64,000 nt of DNA, from positions 1-64,000 of the forward strand of contig CAZEGV010000003.1 of the NCBI GenBank assembly GCA_964511645.1, given 5' to 3'. Below the pieces are notes generated by a model, which was given only the letters and a program-made list of their open reading frames with translations, was not told the DNA's origin and did no database searches. A program made the position numbers and the translations under genes. Positions 37,355 to 46,042 of the stretch are shown piece by piece. Position 1 is the stretch's first letter; each line of letters starts with the position of its first letter. This DNA comes from CAZEGV01 sp964511645 (lineage in GTDB: Bacteria > Bacteroidota > Bacteroidia > Cytophagales > JAAEPT01).

Positions 37355-38678
37355 AGTAGTAGAGTTTTACTTTGTCCCACATCCTGTTTATGTAAGGGTT
37401 GTGATAAAAAGTGATAGAGTCGGATATTGGTGCGTTGGTGATTTTGCTACCTAAGGAGTAATAAGGTCTTTCTAATTTGGGATTGACTTTAATAAAAGGA
37501 TATTGTTTTTGGAGGTAGTAAGTAACTAAAGGATTACAAATAACTTTGGCTTCTTTTCTGGATAAGAAATCGCCTGCTTGAGCGACCGCAGATTTGTGTT
37601 TGTGTTGGTAAGCGATGATTGTATTAGGAATGTTTATCGCAAATAGTGCAATGATAATTAACTCTTTCTTGACTGATAGGTGAGAAAGAGTTTTTGCGAC
37701 AAGCAATAAAAAAAAAGGAACAAAAGGCATGAGGTGTCTCGGCTTGTAGAGTACGTTTTGGAACAGAAAAACCCAAACAAAATAGGTGATAAGTGATACA
37801 GTGAGCCAAGTAGGGAAAGGCTTTGTTGTTTTAAAGCCTTTGATTCCTAAGGTTAATAATAGGATTGACCAAGGAATGAGTAAAAAAGAACGTCCGATGA
37901 ACCATCCACCAAGTCCATCAGACCATAAGTATTGAAAGATTCTGACTAAACGTAATAAGAGGTTATTATCAGTAATTACGGTTCCGCCCCATTCGTTAAA
38001 ATGACCTTGGCTGTGGTTGATAAGCAGTTGCGTAAATTCTTGCCAGCCAGTAATGATGATTAAAGGGATTAACCAAAGCAGGGAAGATCCGATATATGTG
38101 CCAATCTGCATGAAGCAAGTTTTTTTTTGTTTGATTAATAATAAAATAGATAATGGCAGTAAAAAAGGTAGGTAAGAAATGCGTACTCCTGCCAGTAAAG
38201 ATACTGAAGCACAATAGATGATAAGTGAGTATTTTTGATGTTTTAATGCATTCCAACCGTGATTTGTAGCAAGTAGTAATAAGCCTAACCCCATGATGTC
38301 GGGCATAAAACGATTGCTCATGAGCCATAAGAGAGGAGAGAGGCTGAGTAATATAATGTAGTAAATACTGTGTTGCTGAGGGAAGAGATTTTTCCATAAA
38401 CCAATACCTGTATAAATAACTAAGCTCATCCCGATACTCCCTGATATATAATGACTAATGGCTACGTTTCCTGTAAGCCAATAAAATATTTTGGTGATGA
38501 AACAGTAAATAGGGTAAGCAGGGAAATGTGGTTGAAATAGTGTTAAATCATAATTAATTGTACTTAAAGCAAATCGCATACTGTCAATGTCTTCTATATA
38601 GACAATATGTGTGACATATCGAGAGATGAAGATAAAGATTATAAACCACCATAGGTATTGGTTTTTGTCATTGTCCAT
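37347..38678 (-). CDS. GT-C-like polytopic membrane glycosyltransferase
   Basis: A 443-residue membrane protein with about ten hydrophobic segments. The first loop has IEDIDSMRFALSTINYD and a later FQPHFPAYPIYCF, which fits the GT-C fold, where an acidic residue in the first periplasmic loop is catalytic and a polyprenyl-phosphate sugar is the donor. There is no closer family match that I can name. It is first in an overlapping three-gene operon with the FAD oxidoreductase and the S41 protease. Confidence 0.65.
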   Translation of the reverse strand: MDNDKNQYLWWFIIFIFISRYVTHIVYIEDIDSMRFALSTINYDLTLFQPHFPAYPIYCFITKIFYWLTGNVAISHYISGSIGMSLVIYTGIGLWKNLFPQQHSIYYIILLSLSPLLWLMSNRFMPDIMGLGLLLLATNHGWNALKHQKYSLIIYCASVSLLAGVRISYLPFLLPLSILLLIKQKKTCFMQIGTYIGSSLLWLIPLIIITGWQEFTQLLINHSQGHFNEWGGTVITDNNLLLRLVRIFQYLWSDGLGGWFIGRSFLLIPWSILLLTLGIKGFKTTKPFPTWLTVSLITYFVWVFLFQNVLYKPRHLMPFVPFFLLLVAKTLSHLSVKKELIIIALFAINIPNTIIAYQHKHKSAVAQAGDFLSRKEAKVICNPLVTYYLQKQYPFIKVNPKLERPYYSLGSKITNAPISDSITFYHNPYINRMWDKVKLYYYE

Positions 38679-38694
38679 ACGGTAAAACTACATT

Positions 38695-38713
38695 ATTTAA
38701 ATTTATTCTAAAT
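38695..38713 (+). promoter_or_regulatory. Palindromic candidate iron-repressor (Fur-like) site
   Basis: ATTTAAATTTATTCTAAAT is symmetric at 14 of 18 positions about its centre and resembles the ATTTAGAAT-x-ATTCTAAAT class of iron-box seen before iron-uptake genes in Bacteroidota. It lies about 70 bp before the small lipoprotein and TonB receptor genes. AT-rich sequence makes chance matches common. Confidence 0.35.
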
Positions 38714-38779
38714 AAAAATTGGATAATTAATTTTTATGGTTTTAATTTGTGTCATCATTCAAATATAACAAACTCAGTA

Positions 38780-38974
38780 GTGAAAAAAACATTATCTATA
38801 TTCTGTTCAATTATTTTAATAGCTGTATTAGCAAGTTCTTGCGAAGATGATGTTTTGGTTGAAATGGAAGAAGAGCAAAACGAACCTTGCACAGGTAGTT
38901 ATTGTAAATTAGATAATGCTTCTTCAAATAATACTATTGCCTTTGTAGATTTTTCTAACCCACTCACTTTCTAA
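38780..38974 (+). CDS. Small lipoprotein upstream of TonB receptor
   Basis: A 64-residue protein that I do not recognise. A lipoprotein signal (MKKTLSIFCSIILIAVLASSC, with Cys21 as lipidation site) is followed by an acidic stretch (EDDVLVEMEEEQNEP) and CTGSYCKL. The GTG at 38780 is preferred because the signal peptide begins there; a TTG at 38747 is the alternative. It is 11 bp before the TonB receptor and probably co-transcribed, so it may be an accessory binding lipoprotein; this is inference. Confidence 0.6.
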   Translation: MKKTLSIFCSIILIAVLASSCEDDVLVEMEEEQNEPCTGSYCKLDNASSNNTIAFVDFSNPLTF

Positions 38975-38985
38975 TAATATCTTAT

Positions 38986-41544
38986 ATGAAATATCAAGCT
39001 AAACGATTGGTGAGGTTAATATTGTTGTTTGTAATTAGTCTAATTAAACTTAATGGGTTTGGTCAAGACTTATCACATACTATAAACGGGCAAATTATTG
39101 ATGAAGAGTCAAAGTTGCCCTTGCCTTATACTACGGTTTGCATTCGTAAAGTTGATAGTACGCATAAAACTATTGTTTGTACTCAAACAGATGATAAAGG
39201 GTATTTTTATATTATAATTAATGAGTATGGTCGGCTAGAATTATATGTAGCGGATTATTCACATTTACCGTATAAACAAAATATTACATTTGAGAAGGAT
39301 TATAGCTTTAAAAATGCAATAGCCCTTAAAACTAATGCTATTACAATAGAAGGTGTAGAACTTACCGCTAAAAGAAAAGGAGTGTTAGAGAAAGAAACAG
39401 GAACTGCTTCTCTGATTAGTAAAGAAGAAATAGAGTTGAAAAATCCTACGGGAACTGGAGACGCTCTTCAATCTCTTCCAGGGATTTTTTTGGCTGGGGA
39501 TGATGGTTTTGGAAATAGTAGATTAAGCATTAGCATAAGAGGATTAGACCCTCGTAGAAGTGCTAGAACACTGATATTGGAAGATGGTATACCTATTCAA
39601 CCAGCACCATATATTTATCCAAATTCGTATTATAATCCCCCAATAGAGCGGATTGATAAGATAGAAGTAATTAAGGGAAGTGCATCTATTAAGTATGGAC
39701 CTCAAACAATGGGAGGAGTAATCAATTATATTACGACAAGACCAAAACAAAAATCTGGAGGGATAATGAAATTGACTGGAGGAACATATGATTATGGAAG
39801 TCTATTAGTCGATTTTAGTGGGATTGGCAAAAAGGATAATTTTAAGACGGGGCTTCAATTATTAGTAAAAAGAGGAGATGGCTTTAGAGAAAATAATGAT
39901 TTTAGACAATATAATATCACTGTTAAAAACCTTTGGCAGATATCATCCGACAAGACATTATATACAAAGCTGAATTATAATAATGAGTTCGCAAATGCTA
40001 CTTATACAGGTCTGACTGATTATAGTTTTAAAAAAAATCCATTATTTAATCCTAAAAAGAATGATGAGTTTAAGATACAACGTATTGCTTTGGATGTGAT
40101 TTATTCTCAAAAACATTCTGATAAGTTAAGTTCTAGGATAAGTTTTTATGCCAATCACTTTAAAAGAGATTGGTGGAGAGAAAATGATGTTTTTATAAAA
40201 TCATCTAGCCTGAAAGCTTATGATTTGGGGACTAAGGTAGGGTTTGGTTTAGGAGAAATTACTCCTCAGCAATACTTTTCTAATACTGATTTGGTGCGGG
40301 TAGGAAATTCGTCGTCCAATTTTGGGATTTTACGTTCTTTTTATGTGATAGGGGTAGAAAAACAATATAATTATAAACATAAATTAGGGAAGAAAAAAGC
40401 TCAGTTGGTAGCAGGTTTTAGGCTTCATAATGAGATATTTAAAGACAATTATAAAATAGGAGATAGCCCAACAGATAGAGTAGGGAAGTGGTACACGACA
40501 GATGCTAGTGGAAAGAAAACGGTGTTAAATGGTGCGAAATCTTTTAGTTTAGAAACAAGAGCGCTATCTGCTTATGCTGAAGAAGAGGTTAACTTGACCG
40601 ATAAGCTTCTTGTTAATATAGGTTTACGTACTGAACTATTTGAACAGTCTCAAATTAATCGACTTAATGGCAATCAATTTAATGATAAAACATCATTTGT
40701 GTTATTACCAGGAATAGGGTTTAATTATGCCTTGGATACAGCATCTCGATGGAATGTTTTTGGTGGGCTTCACCGAGGTTATACGGCACCATCTAGTGCA
40801 GCGTTTAGTTTGCCTTTTATTAATACAGGTAACAATGGCGGAACGATAAAATTAACACCAGAAAAAAGTTGGAATACAGAATTTGGTTTGCGTAGTAATA
40901 CAAAATATCTTCAAACAGAAATGGCGATATTTTATAATATAATATCAGATATAGTGACAGCAGCTAGAGGTACAATATTTTTTGAACCAGGGAGTGTCAA
41001 TACGGCAGGATTAGAATTTTCATCTCATATTTTATTTAATAAAAGGTATAAAAATCTCCCAACACTTCATTTTAATTACACCTATCTGTATACCCGTATT
41101 ACAAAAGCAGAGGTAAAAGACTTCTTAACTGGAGATACCGTAAGTGTAGTCGGAAAACAAATGCCTTATGCACCTACGCACAGTTTTGTGATAGGCTTGC
41201 AAAAGAAGTTGATGAAAAATAAATTAACTTTGTTTGTGGACTACGTTTACTCCGCTAGAGTATTTGCCGATATGCAAAACTTGACCAAAAAGCAGGTAGA
41301 TAACAGTAATATAAAAGGCTTAGGAATAGCTGGGGAAATACCAAACTGGGGGATTTGGAACACTGGGGCTAGGTATAAAGTTAAAAAAACAACATTTAGT
41401 CTTACGGCAAAAAATTTTTTAGACAAAATCTATATATCATCAAGACTACACTCTCAACCAGGACGACCTACGGCAGGGCAGAGTAGCGGTATTTTAATTG
41501 GAAGTCGACGCCAAGTTAATTTAAGTGTAACCTTTAAATTTTAA
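38986..41544 (+). CDS. TonB-dependent outer membrane receptor (FecA-like)
   Basis: An 852-residue outer-membrane importer. Signal peptide to about residue 26, a carboxypeptidase-like regulatory beta-domain (about 32-110, INGQIIDEESKLPLPYTTV), a plug (about 140-265, with LQSLPGIFLAGDDGFG and GGVINYITTRP), and a 22-strand barrel ending in an aromatic-rich VNLSVTFKF. The plug segment ISIRGLDPRRSARTLILEDG resembles FecA-type ferric-citrate receptors, so iron is the favoured substrate. It is followed 5 bp later by a DUF4856 lipoprotein. Confidence 0.9.
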   Translation: MKYQAKRLVRLILLFVISLIKLNGFGQDLSHTINGQIIDEESKLPLPYTTVCIRKVDSTHKTIVCTQTDDKGYFYIIINEYGRLELYVADYSHLPYKQNITFEKDYSFKNAIALKTNAITIEGVELTAKRKGVLEKETGTASLISKEEIELKNPTGTGDALQSLPGIFLAGDDGFGNSRLSISIRGLDPRRSARTLILEDGIPIQPAPYIYPNSYYNPPIERIDKIEVIKGSASIKYGPQTMGGVINYITTRPKQKSGGIMKLTGGTYDYGSLLVDFSGIGKKDNFKTGLQLLVKRGDGFRENNDFRQYNITVKNLWQISSDKTLYTKLNYNNEFANATYTGLTDYSFKKNPLFNPKKNDEFKIQRIALDVIYSQKHSDKLSSRISFYANHFKRDWWRENDVFIKSSSLKAYDLGTKVGFGLGEITPQQYFSNTDLVRVGNSSSNFGILRSFYVIGVEKQYNYKHKLGKKKAQLVAGFRLHNEIFKDNYKIGDSPTDRVGKWYTTDASGKKTVLNGAKSFSLETRALSAYAEEEVNLTDKLLVNIGLRTELFEQSQINRLNGNQFNDKTSFVLLPGIGFNYALDTASRWNVFGGLHRGYTAPSSAAFSLPFINTGNNGGTIKLTPEKSWNTEFGLRSNTKYLQTEMAIFYNIISDIVTAARGTIFFEPGSVNTAGLEFSSHILFNKRYKNLPTLHFNYTYLYTRITKAEVKDFLTGDTVSVVGKQMPYAPTHSFVIGLQKKLMKNKLTLFVDYVYSARVFADMQNLTKKQVDNSNIKGLGIAGEIPNWGIWNTGARYKVKKTTFSLTAKNFLDKIYISSRLHSQPGRPTAGQSSGILIGSRRQVNLSVTFKF

Positions 41545-41549
41545 TAAAA

Positions 41550-42836
41550 ATGAAAAATATATTTCAATATGCAACAGCATTAAGTTTAGTAATTGGCTCA
41601 TTTTCTTCTTGTAAACCAAAAGAAGTAGAAATAGAAGTAATTAAAGAAGTGAAGTCAGAAAAAGATGCACCAACTCAGTATGAATTTGAAAGTAGGTTTT
41701 CGGATGGTGTAAGCTCGGTAGATTATGGTGGGCAAACAGTAAGGCAATTACTTGTGCAAGACATCAAAACAATTATTAGCGATGCAACTAATGTAGTGGG
41801 TAAAAAAGTAAAAGTAGACGTAATAGCATTACTAAATAGAACAGATGCTGACGGAAAATCCACATTCACGTCTGCGGGATCTTTTACTTTGCTAAAAAAT
41901 AAATATTCTTCTATAGCTACAGGTAAAAATTTATATGGAAAAATGTCAACAGCAAGTGTTATTTCATATAATACAACAGCACAAGACCTAATAGAAGGAT
42001 GGCTAGAGGCAATCGACGCTAGGGTAGATGCAGGCAAAATAGGTAAAGCAATTTATATCAGTGATGATTTTTTAGATTATAATCAATTAATTAATAAAAC
42101 CTTAACAGGGTCTGTGATTTATTCTCAAGGGACTAGTAATTATCTTAATAAGGTGTTGACCCAAGACAATAAAGTAGCTAAAGGAGACAAACCATATACA
42201 GCTATGGAACGTACTTGGGACGAAGCTTTTGGGTATTTTGGTGCATCACGTAACTATGCTGATTATACTGATGCAGAGCTAAAAAGCTTAAGATATAAAG
42301 ATGCTAATAATGATGGTAAAATAGATTTTAGAAGCGAGTATAACTTCTCACTATCTACCAATGCAGGCAAGAGAGACCTTGGTGCTGCCGTTGATCCTAA
42401 CTTTAGCAAAGAAGCATTTGATTTGTTTTTGTCAGGAAGAACCGCCATTACAAATCAAAAAAGTATTGCCCAAATAACACCTTATGTAAAAAATACAGCA
42501 ATTGTATGGGAAAAAATTATCGCAGCCACGGTAGTACATTACCTCAGAGAAATTACTGATGACCTTAATGAGTCAAGCATTGATACAGATAATTTGGCAA
42601 AACATTTTTCAGAAGGAAAAGGTTTTTTGATTGCTTTGCAATATGGAGGCAATTATAAATTAATCAATGACTCAGACCTTCAAAGTCTTCATAATCTGAT
42701 GGGACAAAATCCAAGTGCCGGTATTGTAGACGCTACCGCAATTAGCCAGTACAAATCTGATTTAGCAGAGGCAAAAAATATTTTACGCCGTATTTATAAC
42801 TTTAAGCAAGATAATATTGACGTGTGGAGGCATTAA
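41550..42836 (+). CDS. DUF4856 lipoprotein
   Basis: A 428-residue exported protein with a lipoprotein signal (SFSSCKPKEV, Cys20) and the DUF4856 domain (YEFESRFSDGVSSVDYGGQT at about 48, AMERTWDEAFGYFGA at about 216). DUF4856 proteins resemble imelysin-type helical periplasmic proteins and often occur next to TonB receptors and iron genes in Bacteroidota; no imelysin gene is present here. It follows the TonB receptor by 5 bp, so the three genes probably form one uptake operon. The symmetric helical body is consistent, the substrate is not known. Confidence 0.85.
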   Translation: MKNIFQYATALSLVIGSFSSCKPKEVEIEVIKEVKSEKDAPTQYEFESRFSDGVSSVDYGGQTVRQLLVQDIKTIISDATNVVGKKVKVDVIALLNRTDADGKSTFTSAGSFTLLKNKYSSIATGKNLYGKMSTASVISYNTTAQDLIEGWLEAIDARVDAGKIGKAIYISDDFLDYNQLINKTLTGSVIYSQGTSNYLNKVLTQDNKVAKGDKPYTAMERTWDEAFGYFGASRNYADYTDAELKSLRYKDANNDGKIDFRSEYNFSLSTNAGKRDLGAAVDPNFSKEAFDLFLSGRTAITNQKSIAQITPYVKNTAIVWEKIIAATVVHYLREITDDLNESSIDTDNLAKHFSEGKGFLIALQYGGNYKLINDSDLQSLHNLMGQNPSAGIVDATAISQYKSDLAEAKNILRRIYNFKQDNIDVWRH

Positions 42837-42858
42837 GCATTAGATGAGTTATAACTTT

Positions 42859-42893
42859 ATCCCTCAATAATTTGTATTTTGAGGGATTTTTTT
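42859..42893 (+). terminator. Rho-independent terminator after the DUF4856 gene
   Basis: ATCCCTCAA pairs with TTGAGGGAT (42859-42867 with 42879-42887) and is followed by a T run, 22 bases after the stop codon. Confidence 0.85.
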
Positions 42894-43010
42894 AGGGCAA
42901 ACCCCTAGCCCACATTTCGCTATCGCTTCACTTGGCTACGGGTCGGGTTATTCGCTGTATCTTTTTTGATTTATTATTATTAAAGTAAAAAAAGGATGAC
43001 GCTGCTACCC
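42894..43010 (+). repeat. Structured intergenic repeat, copy C
   Basis: It starts AGGGCAAACCCC after the terminator. Hairpin 1 pairs ACCC-TAGCC (42901-42910) with GGCTA-GGGT (42934-42943). The block TCGGGTTATTCGCTGTATC follows, then hairpin 2 (CTTTTTT with AAAAAAG, 42961-42967 with 42988-42994), then GGATGACGCTGCTACCCC. The far end has diverged. The rest of the 340-bp gap to DUF1573 holds only that gene's promoter. Confidence 0.75.
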
Positions 43011-43091
43011 CTTTTGCACAAGCTTCGCTTGTTTAATGAATCATAATTTCACCCTTTATAACGAGAATAAAAACATAAAATCACTTTAATA

Positions 43092-43123
43092 ATTGCGTTT
43101 TTCTCATAGATGTTCTAAATTTG
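43092..43123 (+). promoter_or_regulatory. Bacteroidota-type promoter for the DUF1573 gene
   Basis: A full -7 match TAAATTTG (43116-43123) is preceded, 20 bases earlier, by ATTG (43092-43095), close to the TTTG -33 box. Expected transcription start near 43128, giving a leader of about 50 bases. Confidence 0.65.
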
Positions 43124-43176
43124 GTATGATTTCTGTTTATACAGAGACAAGAAGAAATTAAAACTATATTATAATT

Positions 43177-43662
43177 ATGAAAAAATCATATATCTTAGGA
43201 GCAGTAGCATTGATGTTTACATTTGTAAACTGTAACGGAAACGATGGTGTAGAATCATCAGAAAATCCAGTAGTAACTACGGAAGTGTCAGAAGTATCTC
43301 AAGAAGAACCAATGCAAGAAGATAAAAAAGGAATGGTGTTTGATAAAAACTTCCATGACTTTGGTAGATTACCTAAAGGAGAAACTTTTGAGTATATCTT
43401 TACATTTGTAAACGAATCGGATGAGCCATTAATTATCAATGATCATCATGTAACTTGTGGATGTACAGTACCTACTTACAAAAAAGGTGAGCCAATTGCA
43501 CCAGGAGCAACAGGTAGTGTGAAAGTTGGATTTAGATCAGGTGTAAAACCACCACATGTGTACAACAAGACTGTAATTCTTAAAACTAACCAAGGAGATT
43601 ATTCTGTAAGGTTCAAAATTGATACTTTCTTACCAGAAGCAGTAGATGCCGCAGGTGAGTAA
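43177..43662 (+). CDS. DUF1573 lipoprotein
   Basis: A 161-residue exported protein with a lipoprotein-type signal ending FTFVNCNG (Cys19), an acidic linker, and a DUF1573 beta-sandwich: FDKNFHDFGRLPKGETFEY, then the conserved HHVTCGCTVPTYKKGEP and PGATGSVKVGFRSG. The function of this common Bacteroidota surface/periplasmic family is unknown. It is followed by a strong hairpin and yajC. Confidence 0.87.
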   Translation: MKKSYILGAVALMFTFVNCNGNDGVESSENPVVTTEVSEVSQEEPMQEDKKGMVFDKNFHDFGRLPKGETFEYIFTFVNESDEPLIINDHHVTCGCTVPTYKKGEPIAPGATGSVKVGFRSGVKPPHVYNKTVILKTNQGDYSVRFKIDTFLPEAVDAAGE

Positions 43663-43681
43663 TTATTTTAATTTAATAATT

Positions 43682-43724
43682 AAAGCTAGCCGACTTTCTT
43701 TTTACAAGAAAGTCGGCTAGCTTT
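43682..43724. terminator. Perfect 19-bp hairpin between DUF1573 and yajC
   Basis: AAAGCTAGCCGACTTTCTT pairs fully with its complement over a 5-base loop. No long T run follows on the plus strand (CTTTG), so termination may be partial. The right arm also contains TAGCTTTG (43718-43725), a full -7 match, which could be a promoter for yajC embedded in the hairpin. Confidence 0.7.
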
Positions 43725-43747
43725 GTATAAACTAAAAAGAAAGAAAA

Positions 43748-44023
43748 ATGCCACAAAGTTCAGGAACGTTATTGATGTTTGGGTTAATCTTTGTCGTGAT
43801 GTACTTCATGATGATAAGACCCCAACAAAAGAGAGAGAAAGCATTAAAAGCTTATAGAAATAGCCTTAAAAAAGGTGACGAAGTAATCACTAGAGGTGGG
43901 ATTTTTGGTAAAGTACTAGATGTCAAAGATGACGTAGTTTTATTAGAAATAGGTTCTGTAAAAGTAAAAGTAGAATTAGCTGCCGTATCGGCTGCTAACC
44001 CAACAAAAAAAGACAAAGCTTAA
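43748..44023 (+). CDS. yajC: Preprotein translocase auxiliary subunit YajC
   Basis: A 91-residue protein with one N-terminal membrane helix (LLMFGLIFVVMYFMMI), the RPQQKREKALKAYRNSLKKGDEV motif region and the GGIFGKVLDVKDDVVLLE beta part typical of YajC. It binds SecDF; secDF is not in this window. coaE starts 72 bp later in the same direction. Confidence 0.94.
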   Translation: MPQSSGTLLMFGLIFVVMYFMMIRPQQKREKALKAYRNSLKKGDEVITRGGIFGKVLDVKDDVVLLEIGSVKVKVELAAVSAANPTKKDKA

Positions 44024-44095
44024 ACCTGATATCAGGATATAATAAACAGCGGAATTGTTAAGCAATCTCGCTTTTTTTTTGACTAAATTACAGAA

Positions 44096-44677
44096 ATGAA
44101 AAAAACAGGTGTTACAGGAGGTATAGCAAGTGGCAAATCGTATGTAGCAAATATTTTTGTTCATTTAGGGATTCCTGTGTACAATACAGATAGAGAAGCT
44201 AAACGATTAATGGTTGAATCTTCAGACTTAATCCGGGATATAAAATTATTTTTAGGAGAAGAAGCTTACCAAGGTTCAGTGTTAAACCGTCAATATATTG
44301 CAGATAAGGTTTTTGCAGATAAAGGGTTACTTACAAAACTTAACGATATAGTTCACCCAGTGGTACATCGTGACTTTGATATTTGGGCAGAGCAGCAAGA
44401 AGCTCCTTTTGTACTTAAAGAGTCAGCGTTATTGTTGCAGTCTCTTGACCATGGCTTGGACGCTATTATTTTGGTAGATGCAAGTGCGGTAGTTCGTAAA
44501 CAAAGGGTTTTGTCTCGTGATAAATTTCGCTCAGAAGAGCAAGTCGATAATATAATTGCTCAGCAAGGTGATTGGGATGAGTTAAAAAACAAAGCTGATT
44601 ATATTATTGATAATAATGGTAGTGAAATGTTATTGCCTCAAGTTGTAGCGGTTTATGATTTGCTACTAAAACTTTAA
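44096..44677 (+). CDS. coaE: Dephospho-CoA kinase
   Basis: Phosphorylates the 3'-hydroxyl of dephospho-CoA, the last step of coenzyme A synthesis. The 193 residues start with the P-loop GGIASGKSY (8-16), then NTDREAKRL (substrate-binding aspartate) and a lid region with RDKFRSEEQ. Length is normal. The yajC-coaE order is seen in several Bacteroidota. Confidence 0.93.
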   Translation: MKKTGVTGGIASGKSYVANIFVHLGIPVYNTDREAKRLMVESSDLIRDIKLFLGEEAYQGSVLNRQYIADKVFADKGLLTKLNDIVHPVVHRDFDIWAEQQEAPFVLKESALLLQSLDHGLDAIILVDASAVVRKQRVLSRDKFRSEEQVDNIIAQQGDWDELKNKADYIIDNNGSEMLLPQVVAVYDLLLKL

Positions 44678-44689
44678 GTAACTACTAGA

Positions 44690-44833
44690 GCCTGCGTGAG
44701 GGGTAGTAGCGGTATCCTTTTTGTTTTTTTTTTGAATATATTGAGCTTGTCGAAATAAAAAATAAAAAAACAAAAAGATATAGCGAATGACCCGACACTA
44801 TCTCGCCTTTTTCAGGCGTGTAGTGGCACGCCC
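44690..44833 (-). repeat. Structured intergenic repeat, copy D
   Basis: Read on the minus strand it starts GGGCGTGCCACTA 7 bases after the stop of the NlpC/P60 gene. Hairpin 1 pairs CACTA with TAGTG (44796-44800 with 44821-44825) and CGCC with GGCG inside. The block TCGGGTCATTCGCTATATC follows, then hairpin 2, a perfect 14-bp stem (44717-44730 with 44764-44777), then GGATACCGCTACTACCCC and TCACGCA. It lies between convergent coaE and the peptidase gene. Confidence 0.8.
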
Positions 44834-44840
44834 AACATTT

Positions 44841-45572
44841 TTATTTTACCCTACGGATTAGGCTTAATTGATGAGAATATCCTGATAAATCATCTGATAA
44901 GATTCCTTTATTGTCTAGCTTGTTGATTTTTATTTCTCCGTGTGCGTGGATGATTTCTTGATTTTTTAAGATGATTCCAACGTGAATTATTCTCCCGTCT
45001 TTATTTTCAAAAAAAGCCAAGTCACCAGCTTGACTGTTTTGTGTTTGAATAGGTTCGCCTAATTGAGCTTGTTGGTATGCGTCACGAGGGAGTTTAATAC
45101 CGCAAACTTTAAATACTTGCTGGGTAAATCCTGAGCAATCAATGCCGTAGTCTGATTTCCCACCCCATAAATATGGAGTGCCTAAATAGCGTTTGGCTAC
45201 ATCTATTAATACAGGAGAGGTGATTGTGGGTGATTGAATAGAAATTTTGTACAAATCAGTGATTTGCTTAATTGGTAGTATGGAAGCGTATGAGAGTTTT
45301 TTTGTAATACCGTTAATTGTAGTAGTCCCTTCGTTTAGGTATTGTTGGTTTTGAATATTTAGTAGGGCTAGTTTTTTGTCAATTTCTTTTATTTGTTTGG
45401 GGTCTATCCAGCCAGTGTAATTATCATAACTTAGTTGTATTTTTATCCAGTTTTTCTTTTCGCTAATGATTGTTAGAATTTCTCCAAATAGAATTTGGGT
45501 GATGATTTCAGATTTGTCTGAATTTTCTGCTCTTACAGGGATAACTGATAATAAACAAATGCCATATTTCAT
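44841..45572 (-). CDS. NlpC/P60 (C40) peptidase with SH3-like domain
   Basis: A 243-residue protein with N-terminal SH3-type beta domains (VIPVRAENSDKSEIITQ, SEKKNWIKIQLSYDNYTGWI) and a C-terminal C40 cysteine peptidase domain: catalytic Cys in YGIDCSGFTQQVF, His in RIIHVGIIL, and third polar residue in HAHGEI. It probably cleaves D-Glu-DAP bonds in cell-wall peptides. No signal peptide is visible at this start, so it may act on recycled cytoplasmic muropeptides. The start overlaps the smpB stop by one base (TAATG). Confidence 0.88.
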   Translation of the reverse strand: MKYGICLLSVIPVRAENSDKSEIITQILFGEILTIISEKKNWIKIQLSYDNYTGWIDPKQIKEIDKKLALLNIQNQQYLNEGTTTINGITKKLSYASILPIKQITDLYKISIQSPTITSPVLIDVAKRYLGTPYLWGGKSDYGIDCSGFTQQVFKVCGIKLPRDAYQQAQLGEPIQTQNSQAGDLAFFENKDGRIIHVGIILKNQEIIHAHGEIKINKLDNKGILSDDLSGYSHQLSLIRRVK

Positions 45573-46039
45573 TATAGTAATTGTTGGCGTTTAAGTTCTC
45601 TTTTGTTGTCTTTTTCTTTAATGCTATTTCGTTTGTCGTGTAATTTTTTTCCTTTTGCTAAAGCAATATTCAGTTTTACAAAACCTCTATCAGTAATAAA
45701 TAGTTTAGCGGGGATAAGCGTCAACCCCTTTTCATTTAAACCATCAGAAAATTTTCTAATTTCTTTTTTGTGAGCCAATAATTTTCGTTCTCTGTAAGGC
45801 TCGTGGTTATAGTGTGTGGCTTGCTCATAAGGAGCAATGTGCATTTTTTTGATGAACAGTTCCATTTTTTCGGTAATGTAGCAATAAGCTTCTTGTAGAG
45901 ATGCCTTGCCTTGTCTGATAGATTTTATTTCGCTACCAAGCAAAGAAATCCCGACTACTAGCGTATCTACAAACTCATATTCATAAGATGCCTTACGGTT
46001 TTTGATTACTATTGATTTTTGTATTTTATCTTTTGCCAT
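45572..46039 (-). CDS. smpB: SsrA-binding protein SmpB
   Basis: A 155-residue basic protein required with tmRNA for rescue of stalled ribosomes. It has the family beta-barrel (NRKASYEYEFVDTLVVG, GSEIKSIRQGKASLQEAY, the PYRERKLLAHKKEI region) and the basic C-terminal tail KDNKRELKRQQLL that enters the decoding site. tmRNA is not found in the window. It is 3 bp after tsaD. Confidence 0.95.
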   Translation of the reverse strand: MAKDKIQKSIVIKNRKASYEYEFVDTLVVGISLLGSEIKSIRQGKASLQEAYCYITEKMELFIKKMHIAPYEQATHYNHEPYRERKLLAHKKEIRKFSDGLNEKGLTLIPAKLFITDRGFVKLNIALAKGKKLHDKRNSIKEKDNKRELKRQQLL

Positions 46040-46042
46040 TTT

